Assembly: GCF_030269925.1 (NCBI RefSeq)
Contig: NC_085121.1
Span: 203,501-267,500, forward strand
DNA: 64,000 nt
Reading direction: 5' to 3'
From: Bombyx mori
Taxonomy: Eukaryota > Arthropoda > Insecta > Lepidoptera > Bombycidae
Part shown: piece by piece, positions 11,990 to 22,413 of the stretch
Position numbering within the stretch: the first letter of the stretch is position 1
Layout: each line of letters starts with the position of its first letter
Translations under genes and position numbers: made by a program
Notes under the pieces: model-generated
What the model saw: the letters and a program-made list of their open reading frames with translations, nothing else
What the model was told of the DNA's origin: nothing
Databases searched by the model: none

Positions 11990-13392
11990 ATACCATTGGC
12001 GATGACAGTATGCTAGTTTGGAGGTCAGAGGACGTTGCTGCCCATACCTCCGGTAAATTCGTTAGTCGCGTTTTAGGCAGATAGAAAAGTGGTGATGATT
12101 GGCCTAGCGAAACAGTGCCTAAATAGGGTGTCGATTTTCTACATTTTCATTTTCACCTACTATCTTACATAGCCGAGTGAAATGGATTTTTGTTTTTATT
12201 TTTCCGTGAGCTAATACTCCCTAGGCCCGCACCCGCTTGACATTGAAGTTCAGGACACCCTGTATGTGATTAAGATAAATTTTGTAATAACAAAGAGTTA
12301 AAAAAAGGAATATTGAAGTAAGAACGTAAAAATAAGACACACTCGCCGTATTCCATAGAGGTTATTACCTAAATAAGGCAAATTAAGTTTCTTATCCCGA
12401 TAACGGGCTACTCGACAAGCCACTCCTATCAACTCGTCCGTCAGATCATCTCGATCACTCATGAGATACGCCGACAGCCTGTCTACATTCAACAGTAAAA
12501 AAATAACATTAAGCAAAAGTAAACCACAAAAAACCTTTATCAAGAGATCATAAGTCATATTACAATGAAAACATTATTTATGAAAGTTTACGTTAAAGCA
12601 AAGAAAACATTACGTTCCAATAAGTAGGCAAGAGCAAGTCAGACAATAGCCAAGGCCGCCGCCCACCGTCCGAGGACCATCAATCATAATTATTGGAGGC
12701 ACCGGGACGCCCTCCGAGATCCAAGCCTTCATTTATAGAACTATCGGTTTGACATCAAGCTAAATTCTAATTCAGAGTAAAGTTAATGCAATACTACGAT
12801 GGCCTGCTTTAAGCTTAAAACAAGTTGGATTCGTCCCATCTTACACCCGATGCTCTGCAACCTTTACAACTATGAATGAAATTATAACATAACCACAGTC
12901 CACAACGTATTGTGCAATTGTAGTCGTAATAACAACCACCCAATTCTTCAAACCGAAACATCTGATTGACTTGTCTCAAGAGTGAGTATGAGAGTGCCGC
13001 AGTCAAAATTGAACTATGTATATCCGATCACATTAGTCACATTAGTTATTTGAATTTGAATTTGAATTTGAATTTTGATCGTAGACAGATAACGTCACGC
13101 GCTTCCAAAGACAAACAGAAAGGGTAATGTATGGGCAAAGTTTCAGGAAGTGCAATAATTTATGGAGTCATGCTCCCGGGCGTGTCGGCGGGCACGAGCG
13201 CAATGCTGGAAGCCTTCCATTACACATTCAAACAGGAAAAATAAAAGAAATTTCAATCGGGATTTAAATATTACTTGTCATAATAAAGAACTTTTCGAGT
13301 GAAATTATCGGCTTGTTTGACACGCGACGTGACATGCCGAACGCTAACTGAAAAGCACAAACATTTATTCAACTCTAGAGTACATATAACTA
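11990..13392. other. Non-coding stretch with a small microsatellite
   Basis: No gene is recognised. A faint Bm1-like match ('attcttcaaaccgaaacatc') near 12940-12965 is too short to call. About four TTTGAA hexamers occupy 13049-13075. The minus-strand frame at 12298-12558 has a hydrophobic stretch but matches nothing I know. Confidence 0.45.
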
Positions 13393-14690
13393 GTCAGGTC
13401 ATAAGTATTGTCACACAGTAAAAACTTTTCTTTTAGAATGCTGGCCACAAAAAAGTTTATTGAATTCGAATTTCGAATTGTTCATGAAAATAAAAATGTA
13501 TACTTTTAGAATTTTACTCATTTTTAAATATGGAGTGGACGCTTAAAGAAGACCGTGTTGTAGTTATTGCGTTGCATCGTTGCGGTTACGCGCCAATTCA
13601 AATTTTTAACATACTGAAAATTTTGAATATAACCAAAAGATTCGTTTATCGTACCATCAAACGATACAATGAAGACTCTAGTGTAGATGACAGGTTAAGA
13701 AGTGGTCGCCCTCGGTCTGTTAGGACTCCAGCAGTGATAAAAGCTGTGAAGGCGCGAATTCAAAGAAATCCCAAACGTAAGCAGAAACTGTTGGCCCTTC
13801 AGATGGGGTTAAGCAGAACCACGGTGAAAAGGGTGTTAAATGAAGACTTAGGGCTTCGGGCATATCGAAGAAAAACAGGACATCGTTTGAATGCTCGTCT
13901 AATGGACCTGAGACTGAAGAGATGCCGCGCTTTGTTGAAGCGGTACGCGGGAAAAAAATATCGGGATATTCTTTTTTCGGATGAAAAATTTTTTACCGTA
14001 GAAGAGAGCTACAACAAACAAAATGATAAGGTGTACGCACACAGTAGTGAAGAAGCGAGCAACCGTATTCTGCGTGTCCAACGAGGTCATTTTTCATCCT
14101 CGCTCATGGTATGGTTGGGAGTTTCTTATTGGGCTTAGCAGAGGTACATTTTTGTGAAAAAGGTGTTAAAACGAATGCAGTTGTGTATCAAAATACAGTC
14201 CTGACGAACCTTGTGGTACCTGTTTCTCATACCATGTTCAATAACAGGCACTGGGTATTCCAACAAGATTCGGCGCCAGCTCATAGAGCGAAGAGCACAC
14301 AAGACTGGCTGGCGGCGCGTGAAATCGACTTCATCCGGCATGAAGACTGGCCCTCCTCCAGTCCAGATTTGAATCCGTTAGATTACAAGATATGGTAACA
14401 CTTGGAGGAAAAGGCGTGCTCAAAGCCTCATCCCAATTTGGAGTCACTCAAGACATCCTTGATTAAGGCAGCCGCCGATATTGACATGGACCTCGTTCGT
14501 GCTGCGATAGACGACTGTCCGCGCAGATTGAAGGCCTGTATTCAAAATCACGGAGGTCATTTTGAATAAACTTTAGTGTCATAAGAATCTATGTTTTGTT
14601 AAGTTCATTTTGGTATATGAATGGTTACATAATGAATAAACTTGTTTCAATTATTTTACATTAAACATGTGACAGAATTTATGACCTGAC
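13393..14690 (+). mobile_element. Mariner-like transposon of the DD37D (maT-like) type
   Basis: This is a 1298-bp element bounded by TA dinucleotides (13391-13392 and 14691-14692), as expected for Tc1/mariner insertion. Its termini are inverted repeats: 'gtcaggtcataa' at 13393-13404 is exactly complementary to 14679-14690, with about 20 of the first 23 positions matching overall. It contains one transposase gene, now broken. The termini and length match a complete single insertion. It could still be mobilised by a related transposase supplied elsewhere if its ends are intact. Confidence 0.92.
13530..14569 (+). pseudogene. Transposase (DD37D, maT-like), frameshifted with an internal stop
   Basis: The first frame (13530-14138) begins MEWTLKEDRVVVIALHRCGY. 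It carries a DNA-binding helix-turn-helix region, the GRPR linker (residues 59-62), and the first catalytic Asp in 'LFSDEKFF' (D151). Near 14115-14138 the reading shifts frame. The second frame supplies 'VFQQDSAPAHRAK' (second catalytic Asp) and 'SSPDLNPLDYKIW'. Counting between the second Asp and the Asp of NPLD gives 37 residues, the DD37D signature of maT-type mariners rather than the DD34D of classical ones. A stop codon (TAA, 14396-14398) interrupts the frame after KIW. Homology continues to a final stop at 14567-14569 near 'NHGGHFE'. All three catalytic acidic residues survive, but the enzyme cannot be made. Confidence 0.88.
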
Positions 14691-15760
14691 TAGGTATAGT
14701 ATATAAATAACATAGTATGGTTAATATATTTTCGAGCTTTTTGTAGTTTTGAAAATATTCACTGTTGATTTGTACATCCCGATACTGACCTTACGTCGCA
14801 CCGAAATTGTAATCACATCTAAAGATATTTAGAGCTACAAACACAAAAGGCTGCTCTTTGTGTCGAAATTGGAATAAACTACGACCCTAACGAAAACAAT
14901 ATGCAATTCAATATGAGAGCACGTATGCATACATTGTATTTCGCATGTAGTGGCAAACCAGAGTTTATGTAAAAAAACTACATTTTTACATAAATTCACA
15001 AATAAATTACGAAAACCTAATTACTGTAGGTGCCGACTACGAGACGATATTACAAAAATATAGAGATTTCTGGAGCAGGGTGTGCGAAGTTTCCGCGATA
15101 AATACCAAGTTTCCAAGAACGTGTTGCCCCCGCAATAGCAGGTGGCTACTTAACGAAAATAGACCTGAAATACAGTTGGAGAGAGTCTGGCTAGCGTCGA
15201 GTAGGCTTAGTATAAGATGGAGGGTATTTAGGTCTGCTTTTTTCAGATATTTATGTAGCTTGAACTTCACATGTCGAAATTAGCAAGTATGGGAGTATGG
15301 AAAATACTTTAAATATTTATTTTTAATGTTTCTATTAAATGAAATTATGTTTATTGTGAACAAAACCTTTTGAGTGACGGCCCAGGCAGCCGGTCCGCAC
15401 TGGGACCGACGTCCATCGATCGACACTTCCAACCGGAGCCCATAAATAATACATAGAGATTTATCGGGCCCATTCATGCCTTCGGCAAATTGAACCAATC
15501 ACTTTAAACTCTGAAATTATTGTGGCGTTTATCTGGATAGAAGGTGCGGACATTATGTATTGACAAAACGCTCTGTTGCTTGCGCTATTGGACATTTAGA
15601 AGTAATGACACCGACGGAGCTATCAACATTGACGAAAAGATGAATGATTCGGGCTCAGCTTGTTTGGATCATTGACTCACCACGCTAAGGTAGCTTCATC
15701 GTGTATTCAACAAAAATAAACATAATTACAAGATAATTTAAAAAGCAGCTTCTACATCAC
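14691..15760. other. Non-coding stretch
   Basis: Nothing recognised. Open frames of 65-77 codons on both strands near 15.04-15.50 kb overlap each other and show no family features. Confidence 0.5.
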
Positions 15761-15880
15761 CACCATCATCATCATTATCATCATTAGCCCATAGTCGTCC
15801 CCTGCCGGATACAGGCTTCTCCTAATTTACAGTACTGAGCCCGGTCCTTGGCTCTCCTCGTCCATCCATACTCCTTTATC
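15761..15880. repeat. (CAT)n tract joined to a common lepidopteran repeat
   Basis: An irregular cat/atc trinucleotide run is followed by 'cccatagtcgtcccctgccg' and 'atacaggcttctcc'. This is a diverged form of the 'cagacgtccactgctggaca' repeat seen again at 59540-59625. It is likely a LINE-derived fragment in antisense orientation. Confidence 0.5.
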
Positions 15881-16264
15881 TGTTCTTGCGGGCCACCCTT
15901 CGAAATAAAACCCTTATTCTCAAGCACCGACAACTTCAAGGCCAACTTCAACTATAATTAAGGAAAGCCTTATGTCATTGTGGATGTTGAATTCATTGAA
16001 ATCGTACGCTCTCCTGTCTTCAACAGCAAGAAATGAATTGTTTAATCGGAGAGTGTGCGCAGTCTCGCAATACTCAGAGCCAATCTGTTTATGTTTCACA
16101 TTAATATGCAGAACATTTTCGATTGTTACCCAAAGAGTTAATATTCGATGAATTTACATTCCACGTACCCAGGGACGGCGAATGTGTGACCAACTACCCA
16201 TACTGTTTGAATTTATTTTACAAAAAATATAACTGGTACAACGGATAAGCAACTAACAACACCT

Positions 16265-16531
16265 CGGGTTGGGGGCGGAATCTCATATATGAGGTTTCAT
16301 GGGGCTTATAACACGGTTCGCAGATGTTGGGAACAGGCCACAGGCCCAACTATGTTTTTAGGGCCTTACCCACTAAATAATTCCTCGTGCACTCTCTCAC
16401 CTGATACCCGATCTCCGCCCAAGGTGAGAACCCGATCGACTACGAAGCCGGTCTCCGCGGCACAACAACCCGTCAGGCCGCCCTAGCAATGCCACTGGCG
16501 TTGCGAGATACCCCGCTAGGTCAGAACCGGC
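16265..16531 (-). mobile_element. Old 3'-UTR fragment of the R1-clade LINE
   Basis: Read in reverse, this matches the 3' untranslated region of the full-length element at 25.8-26.1 kb with many differences (compare 'ttagggccttacccactaaa' here with 'ttagtgggtgggctctaaaa' there). It stops abruptly at 'cagaaccggc' where a T-run begins. The matching continuation resumes at about 16894. I infer that a younger copy landed inside it. Confidence 0.65.
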
Positions 16532-16893
16532 TTTTTTTTTTCGGGCCCCAGGCCGAAACTCCTACGAGGTCCCCGCGCATAAGGGGCGCGCGGGGTATGT
16601 GAGACTCAACGATCTGCATGGTGTTGTGAGCAGACCGCAGGCCCAAGGATTTTAGGGCCCACCCACTAAGCGACTCCCCTGCACTCTTACACCCGACGTC
16701 CGATCCCCTCCGAGGCCAAAACCCGTATGGGGTAGGGGGGCTACCGCGGTCAACACTACAACCAGACAGCGCGGCTCACCCCAAGGACGCCCAGCCGACG
16801 GAGCCTTCGAGGCGAAACGTCGGCCGTCTCGGTACGGCAGCCCGTCAGGCCGCCCAGACGGTGCCGCTGGTATCCCGGAATACCCCGCTGGAC
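16532..16893 (-). mobile_element. 5'-truncated R1-clade LINE copy, apparently nested
   Basis: It begins with ten T (complement of poly(A)) and reads backwards through the full-length element's 3' UTR, nearly identical in blocks such as 'gacgcccagccgacggagcc'. The 10-bp sequence 'cagaaccggc' occurs both just before the T-run (16522-16531) and just after the insert (16894-16903). That is compatible with a target-site duplication. The same 10 bp also belong to the element's own sequence, so recombination between related copies is an alternative. Confidence 0.6.
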
Positions 16894-17260
16894 CAGAACC
16901 GGCCTGCCGGTTCGAAACGCTATACAATACCAACCGGGCTGCTCATTCACAGTACGTTCAACGACGCGCGCTAGAGTGACGTTAGCGTGCTCTGCAGCTT
17001 CGACCTCGGCTTGTCGGTAGCGGCACAGCAAAGAGTTCTCCCGTTCTCATTCCGCCAACTCCGTCTAGCACCGCCTACCAGGATTCGTCACTGTCAGGTC
17101 CAGTTCTATCATCGCGACGAAGATGCAGTGCTGCTCCGCGAAAGCAGGCGATATTCGACCGTCTGCTTCGCCATATCCACCTTACAGCCGCTGAAGTGAT
17201 GAAACTCCGGCGTCGGCTCCCTGCGGGCGACGAGGTAAAGCCACCATACACCTAGGCCAG
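16894..17260 (-). mobile_element. Older R1-clade LINE remnant: 3' UTR start and ORF2 C-terminus
   Basis: On the minus strand the 16900-16990 part aligns loosely to the start of the full-length copy's 3' UTR ('gcgcgctagagtg' is shared). Further in, a translation 'DESW' followed by a stop and 'AVLDG' parallels 'SDASWKAMLDF' near the ORF2 C-terminus of the intact copy. The frame is broken. Divergence is higher than in 16532-16893, which supports the view that it belongs with 16265-16531. The 5' limit is not sharp. Confidence 0.5.
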
Positions 17261-17520
17261 CCATGATGCATCAATTCCAATAAAAATAATAATCAAAGAG
17301 CTTACAATCCAATGTATTGAAAATGTCCTGATTCACATATTTTATGATTGTGTGTTCCTATTACAGTCTGCGGTCATCGTAAGGGCCCTTTATTTTAAAT
17401 GTCAAAATATATATTTATTATATACTACTATATTACTATAGTCATACTAAATATTTTCTGTTTTTTATTTCGAAACTTCCTTAAAAATAAAAATAGGAGC
17501 TTATAAGACTTGTTACATGG

Positions 17521-17534
17521 ATCGTTACGGGGAC
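17521..17534. repeat. Target-site duplication, left copy
   Basis: The 14-mer 'atcgttacggggac' directly precedes the T-run of the truncated LINE copy and recurs at 17980-17993 on its other side. Confidence 0.9.
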
Positions 17535-17979
17535 TTTTTTTTTTCGGGCCGGGGGCCGAACCTCCTACGAGGTCCCCGCGCCTAGGGGGCGTAGGTATGT
17601 GGTGCATAAGGGGCGCGCGGGGTATGTGAGACTCAACGATCTGCAGGTGTTGAGAGCAGATCGCGGGCCCTAGGATTTTAGGGCCCATCCACTAAACGAC
17701 TCCCCTGCACTCTTACACCCGACGACCGATCTCCGTCCGGGGTCAGAACCCGGTCAGAGTAGGGAGGTTCACGCGGTCAACACTACAACCAGACACGCGG
17801 CGCCACCCCGAGGACGCCCGACCGACGGGTGGTCGAGGCGATAGTCGACGACCAACGACGTCGGTCTCCGCGGTACGGCGGCCCATCAGGCCGCCCGGGC
17901 GGTGCCGCTGGTGTTCCGGGATACCCCGCTGGGCCAGAACCAACCTGCCGGGTTGGAACGCGATACACCGCCGACCGGA
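17535..17979 (-). mobile_element. 5'-truncated R1-clade LINE copy with target-site duplication
   Basis: This is a 445-bp minus-strand insertion: a T-run at 17535-17544 (complement of poly(A)), then the 3' UTR of the family, ending at 'gatacaccgccgaccgg', equivalent to about 25770 in the intact copy. It is flanked by the 14-bp duplication at 17521-17534 and 17980-17993. It holds no coding sequence. A small extra segment around 17585-17605 ('gggggcgtaggtatgtggtg') is not present in the other copies. It is a typical dead-on-arrival product of target-primed reverse transcription. Confidence 0.9.
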
Positions 17980-17993
17980 ATCGTTACGGGGAC
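17980..17993. repeat. Target-site duplication, right copy
   Basis: Exact second copy of 'atcgttacggggac'. Confidence 0.9.
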
Positions 17994-19163
17994 AGATTAA
18001 CCCTATACGATGGAGATTCCTAAATTGAGATTGAGGTCGAAGTGGCATCGGGCACACTTTTGAATAGACGATCGCTCGGGCCAAATATTCTCAAATAGCG
18101 GTCGCACACAGGTCAACGGAGCGTAGTTAGCTTTTGCAAGGTTATCCGACGACCTTAAGAAGCTTGGAAGAACTCTCAGTCCAGTCCAAGGGTCAGCCCA
18201 CTATCCCAAAAAATACCATATACACCGTGCGAATTCTTAAAGCAGAAATCTCGTAAGGGATTCAGCTATAAGCCCAAAAAAGGCCTTCATTTAAACCTCA
18301 CATCATATTTAATCTAATCTGATTGGAATTCATTCTGCAAACATACTGGAACGATTCCAATTACCGACGAATCAATTAAACAACAGACTCGCACGAATCA
18401 TCCATTTGCTGGAAACGAATTTGTAAACCTAAAGCTATCCTGTTCAATTTTCAACGCTTCAGCTTGCTGCTGATAGGTACGTAGACTAATTAACGACTTA
18501 ACCTGTAATTAAATTGCCGGATCATGGATCCACTTGTTGGGGATATGGGGTGGAAATGTGGGAATCGAACCCGCTAAGCATTCCGGAATCGCTTAAACAA
18601 CAAAGGATAGCACTGACGTAGCTTCTCTTGCACGATCAGTCAGCATTGTATGCACCGCGGCCGGCGGCCACTGGTGAGATACTACGTGTGTGACGAGGTC
18701 ATGACGCTGAACAGCTGTGTTTCTGATTAGCACCCAAGTCGCGCTGGATACGTACATGACATCGTCCCTTTAAATCAATAGTGAGCATCTACATCTACAG
18801 AGTCATGTGTAGCGCTACGATCTATAAGCCGTTTTGGGATTAAGCGGTTGTCGGAGCCCATAAGTACTCTGAAGCACACTGAACAAACAAAGTTGATAAA
18901 CAATTTGAATATATTTAGTGGTCATGACTAGGATTGCCACCTTGTTTTTTGCAGATTAATTACATTGGTTATTATAAGTAGGAAAAAAAGTATATAGTAT
19001 TAAAATAAAGTTCAATTTACTTTTTATTATTATTATGTTTAGAAATATTTTTTTATTATTATTGAATAAAGTAAGCAAGAAATTGTGACAATTAATGACA
19101 GTAACATTGTTGACATTTGAAGTTAAGTTGCGTTCAGAAATATTTGTTAAAAAAGGAGTGCTT
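17994..19163. other. Non-coding stretch between LINE insertions
   Basis: No gene. At 18560-18575 'gggaatcgaacccgc' is the complement of a polymerase III B-box ('GGTTCGATTCCC'), suggesting a tRNA-derived SINE remnant, but no convincing A-box partner is seen. The last 200 bp before the LINE are AT-rich. Confidence 0.4.
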
Positions 19164-19178
19164 AGGTGATGTGGCTTT
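19164..19178. repeat. Target-site duplication, left copy, of the full-length LINE
   Basis: 'ggtgatgtggcttt' (19165-19178, with one more A at 19164 that cannot be told from the poly(A) on the other side) recurs exactly at 26199-26212. Confidence 0.95.
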
Positions 19179-20016
19179 CCCGAGGGACCTGGGCGGGCCC
19201 CCCGGCGCGCACTCTGCGTGGCCGGGGGCTCCGTCTGTGGGGGAGTTTTGCTGGACTTCCACCGGGCGCGTCCGTAGGTGGCGGATAACGGGATCCTCTG
19301 GGAACAGTCCCACTCCCAGGGGTATCGTCCGATCTTTTTCGTTGCAAGGATTCTTAGGTGTTAGGGAGGTAGGTTAGGTGTAGGTGTAGGGTAGCCTAGT
19401 TAGGCTTTGCAACGAAAGAGATCGGATGACGCGGACCAAAACCAGCAGGGGGAGTTGCGGGCTCTCCACGCCCTTCACTCGCTGAAGGGTGTTCCTCCTG
19501 GAGACGCTCGGGCTCCCTCTCTTGTCCCCTTTCTTCCCCCTTTTTGTTTTTCGGGTCACGTCCGACCCGTTTCGGACGTAGCCCATGGGTGACGGTGGGC
19601 CACTTTTGGTCTGCCTTTTGATGGAGTAGTGAGCCGGCGTTGCTTATGCATCTTCCGGCCGCTGGTCGCCATGTCCCCGGCTTCGGCTACAGGGGCACGC
19701 CCTCCAGAGGGGGGCACCGGTATACCGGCGTGGCTTCGTCGTTGTTGCTCTTTTGAGCGTCGGGCGGTGGTCTGTCGTGTTGCTCGTTGCACTCGGCGGG
19801 CCGCCGGCCAACCCGTAATCCTCACCGCGTGGGGGACGGGGGCCGCTGCCGCGAGGCACGGGGCCGCGAGGACGTAAACCTCTTTAAAAAATGCCCCAAT
19901 CCTAAGCTCTGGTGCCCGGCGATGGGATGAATGGCTGGAGGGAGTCCAGTCCCGAGGGTACCAACCAGACCCCAGGGGACCGACCCCTGGTTAATAAAAA
20001 AGGAAAACAATGAAAT
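19179..20016 (+). promoter_or_regulatory. 5' UTR and presumed internal promoter of the LINE
   Basis: This is an 838-bp GC-rich leader starting 'cccgagggacctgggcgggc'. Non-LTR elements carry an internal promoter here, but no specific promoter motif can be assigned by eye. Several short upstream ATGs are present. The last opens a seven-codon frame at 20010-20030 that overlaps the ORF1 start in another frame. Confidence 0.7.
19328..19426 (+). other. Long-range stem-loop in the LINE 5' UTR
   Basis: Arms 19328-19347 ('tccgatctttttcgttgcaa') and 19407-19426 are complementary at 19 of 20 positions. They enclose a 59-nt loop that is rich in TTAGG/TAGGT-like words. It could fold in the RNA and influence translation or packaging. 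This is inferred from sequence alone. Confidence 0.7.
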
Positions 20017-22413
20017 ATGGCACTTGTTAAAAAATTATTACCCCAGGAGGGTACCTCCCGCTCCGCGGGAGGAGAATCCCTCCGTGCGGTCGAGGAATCG
20101 GCCGCACGCTGCCCCACCGTTTCTGGGGGGGGCAAACAATGCCACGATGAAGGGGGCGACAGCACGGGTCGCGTAAGGGATCGAGTTCCCACCGTGCTCC
20201 TCGAACGATGCGACAGCCTGTTCTCGCTTCACTCGGCGCGAAGCTCCGCGAGGGGCGACGCGTCCAGTGGGAGGGAGACGCCAGTGCTGTTCGCAGACAG
20301 CGCGCAAAAGCGGACTCGGCGGAAGCGGAAGTCGGCTCGACGGCCGGCGTCCTCCGCTCCGTCTGACTCGTCCGAGGGTGAGCCTGCCAGCGCCAAATAT
20401 ATGGCGTTGGCGGAAGGGCCGGCGACTGCTGCGGCGTCGCCCGCCACTGATTTAGAGACTCGTTCGTCTCGCGGACTGGCTGCTGCCTCCTCGGCGCAAA
20501 CCAGGGCCGCCCGCCGTGAGGCCAACGAACCTATAAAAAACGGAGAGGTTGAGCATCTGGAGCGCTCCCTTACCGAGGTGGGTCCCTCCGACCCCCTCAG
20601 AACATGTGATATCGCCCAGAAATTAGTGGCTGCGGTAGTGAAGAAGTCGGCCAAGGGCCTAAAGGGCGACTGCGTGCGGGCCCTAAAATCGGCTACCTCC
20701 TCCCTGGAGGAGCAAATGGCAATTGCAGTAAGCCGCACCACGAATGATGAAACGGTGGGTCTACGAAAAACAGTGGACCTGCTGCACGCCCGACTGGCCC
20801 AAATCAGTGCCGAAAACGATCGCCTTCGGCAGGAGAACGGGCAGATGAAGGTCGACATGGCTGAGATGCGCACGCTCGTGAACGACTTAGTCGAGAAGCA
20901 GTGCAACTCGGCCCCTGCATCTACTCCGCTCGAGACAGAAGAGGCCAACGAGGCCGAGGAGTTGAGGCGGCGGCTCCTAATACAGGAGGCACGCAGCTCG
21001 AACGTGGAGCGTGCGAGACCGCCCCTCGCTCACGAGAGAAAGGGAGAAGCACCAACACCGGCACCCCGCAGGATCATGAAGACGACCGCCAGCTCTAACG
21101 CGGTATCAAGGGCCACCAAAACATATGGCGGCCCCAAAACCAAAATGGGCGTAACTCCTGCGGCACGTCCCGCCGCGATTGCTGCTGCGAGGGCAACAAC
21201 GTCCGCCCCTCCGAAGACACCGGCGTCTGCTCCTGCCCCTACCCAGCCTGTGAAGGCGGGGCCTGGCAGGAGCCGGACTAAGAAAAATAGGAGCGTCAAC
21301 GCCGCAAAACCGGCCCCGACCCCCCAGCCCCGCCCACTGCCCCCTGCCCCGGCCAATATGGAAGAGGCCTGGACGACGGTAGTGCGGCGTGGGCCTAGGA
21401 AAGTGGCGGCGCCTGCTGCGCCGCGTCCCAAGCCCGCCCCTACGGCCACCGCTCCCCGCCAAGAGGGTCGAGCGGAGCCGAGGGGCCAAAAAGGAAGAAG
21501 AGGAGCACGCAGAAAGCCGCGCGCCCCGCGGTCGGCTGCAGTGGTATTGGAGCTGCTGCCGGCCGCCAAAGAAAAGGGCATCACGTACCACGACGTGATG
21601 ACCCAGGCGCGCGGCGGCGTAAATGTGGACGCCCTCGGCGTGGAGGGTGGCGTCAAGGTCCGGCAGACGGCCAACGGGGCTCGTCTTTTGGAGTGCCCCG
21701 GCGAAAACACGAACGCCGCGGCCGAAAAACTGGCGGCCCGGCTTCGAGAAATTCTGCCGGACCCCGAGATGGTGCGCATCGCGCGGCCCGTGAAGATGGG
21801 AGAAGTTAAAATCACGGGCCTCGACGAGTGCGCCACAAAGGAGGAGGTCGCCGCAGCCATTGCGTCGCAGGGCAACTGCGCCCTCGCCGACGTCAAAGTC
21901 GGAGAGCTCCGGGTGACATATTCCGGAACCCGGACGGCGTGGGCGCGTTGCCCGATTGCAACGGCGACCCTCCTGGCCACCCCTCCACAGGGGCGGCCTT
22001 CCGACAGCCCAGGAAGGCTGCGCGTGGGCTGGGTAGTGGCCCACGTGCAGCTGCAGGATGCCAGGCCGTGGCGTTGTCTTCGGTGCTTCGGCACCGGCCA
22101 CGGCCTCGCCAAGTGCCCCTCGACCGTGGACCGCAGCGGCTTGTGTTTCCGCTGCGGCCAACCGGGGCACAAGGCAGCCTCCTGTACCACAGCCGCGCCG
22201 CACTGCGTCTTGTGCGACGCGGCCAAAAGGAAGGCCGACCACCGGGCCGGGGGCCCGGCGTGTAAATCCGCCCCCTCCTCTACAAAAACGAGGAGGGGCG
22301 GAAAGAAAAAGAAGCCGGCTGCAAAAAGGGCAGCCGGTGAGTCAGCTCCCGCCGCGGCACCAGAGCAGCCGCAGGGCGGGACAGACGAGGGAGCGATGGA
22401 CGTAGCCCCGTAA
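20017..22413 (+). CDS. LINE ORF1: gag-like nucleic-acid-binding protein
   Basis: This 798-residue protein would coat the element's RNA and form the ribonucleoprotein that enters the nucleus. The N-terminal third is charged and low in structure. Residues about 244-297 form a likely coiled coil ('DLLHARLAQISAENDRLRQE') for self-association. Residues about 330-510 are rich in Ala, Pro, Lys and Arg. The C-terminal half holds the conserved gag region and then three zinc knuckles: CLRCFGTGHGLAKC (from about residue 687), CFRCGQPGHKAASC and a looser C-X2-C-X8-H-X6-C. A basic tail follows. The start at 20017 has a G after ATG (ATGG), and the frame is fully open. Its stop overlaps the ORF2 start (TAATG). 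Long minus-strand frames opposite it (21030-22484, 21106-22242) are shadows caused by high GC. The ORF1 length is typical of R1-clade elements, and the family assignment is firm. Confidence 0.92.
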   Translation: MALVKKLLPQEGTSRSAGGESLRAVEESAARCPTVSGGGKQCHDEGGDSTGRVRDRVPTVLLERCDSLFSLHSARSSARGDASSGRETPVLFADSAQKRTRRKRKSARRPASSAPSDSSEGEPASAKYMALAEGPATAAASPATDLETRSSRGLAAASSAQTRAARREANEPIKNGEVEHLERSLTEVGPSDPLRTCDIAQKLVAAVVKKSAKGLKGDCVRALKSATSSLEEQMAIAVSRTTNDETVGLRKTVDLLHARLAQISAENDRLRQENGQMKVDMAEMRTLVNDLVEKQCNSAPASTPLETEEANEAEELRRRLLIQEARSSNVERARPPLAHERKGEAPTPAPRRIMKTTASSNAVSRATKTYGGPKTKMGVTPAARPAAIAAARATTSAPPKTPASAPAPTQPVKAGPGRSRTKKNRSVNAAKPAPTPQPRPLPPAPANMEEAWTTVVRRGPRKVAAPAAPRPKPAPTATAPRQEGRAEPRGQKGRRGARRKPRAPRSAAVVLELLPAAKEKGITYHDVMTQARGGVNVDALGVEGGVKVRQTANGARLLECPGENTNAAAEKLAARLREILPDPEMVRIARPVKMGEVKITGLDECATKEEVAAAIASQGNCALADVKVGELRVTYSGTRTAWARCPIATATLLATPPQGRPSDSPGRLRVGWVVAHVQLQDARPWRCLRCFGTGHGLAKCPSTVDRSGLCFRCGQPGHKAASCTTAAPHCVLCDAAKRKADHRAGGPACKSAPSSTKTRRGGKKKKPAAKRAAGESAPAAAPEQPQGGTDEGAMDVAP

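Noticed and set aside
12930..12975. Possible Bm1 fragment
   Set aside because: Only about 20 bp ('cttcaaaccgaaacatc') match; too short to separate from chance.
21106..22242. 378-codon minus-strand open frame opposite LINE ORF1
   Set aside because: Same reason: a shadow produced by few stop codons in GC-rich DNA.
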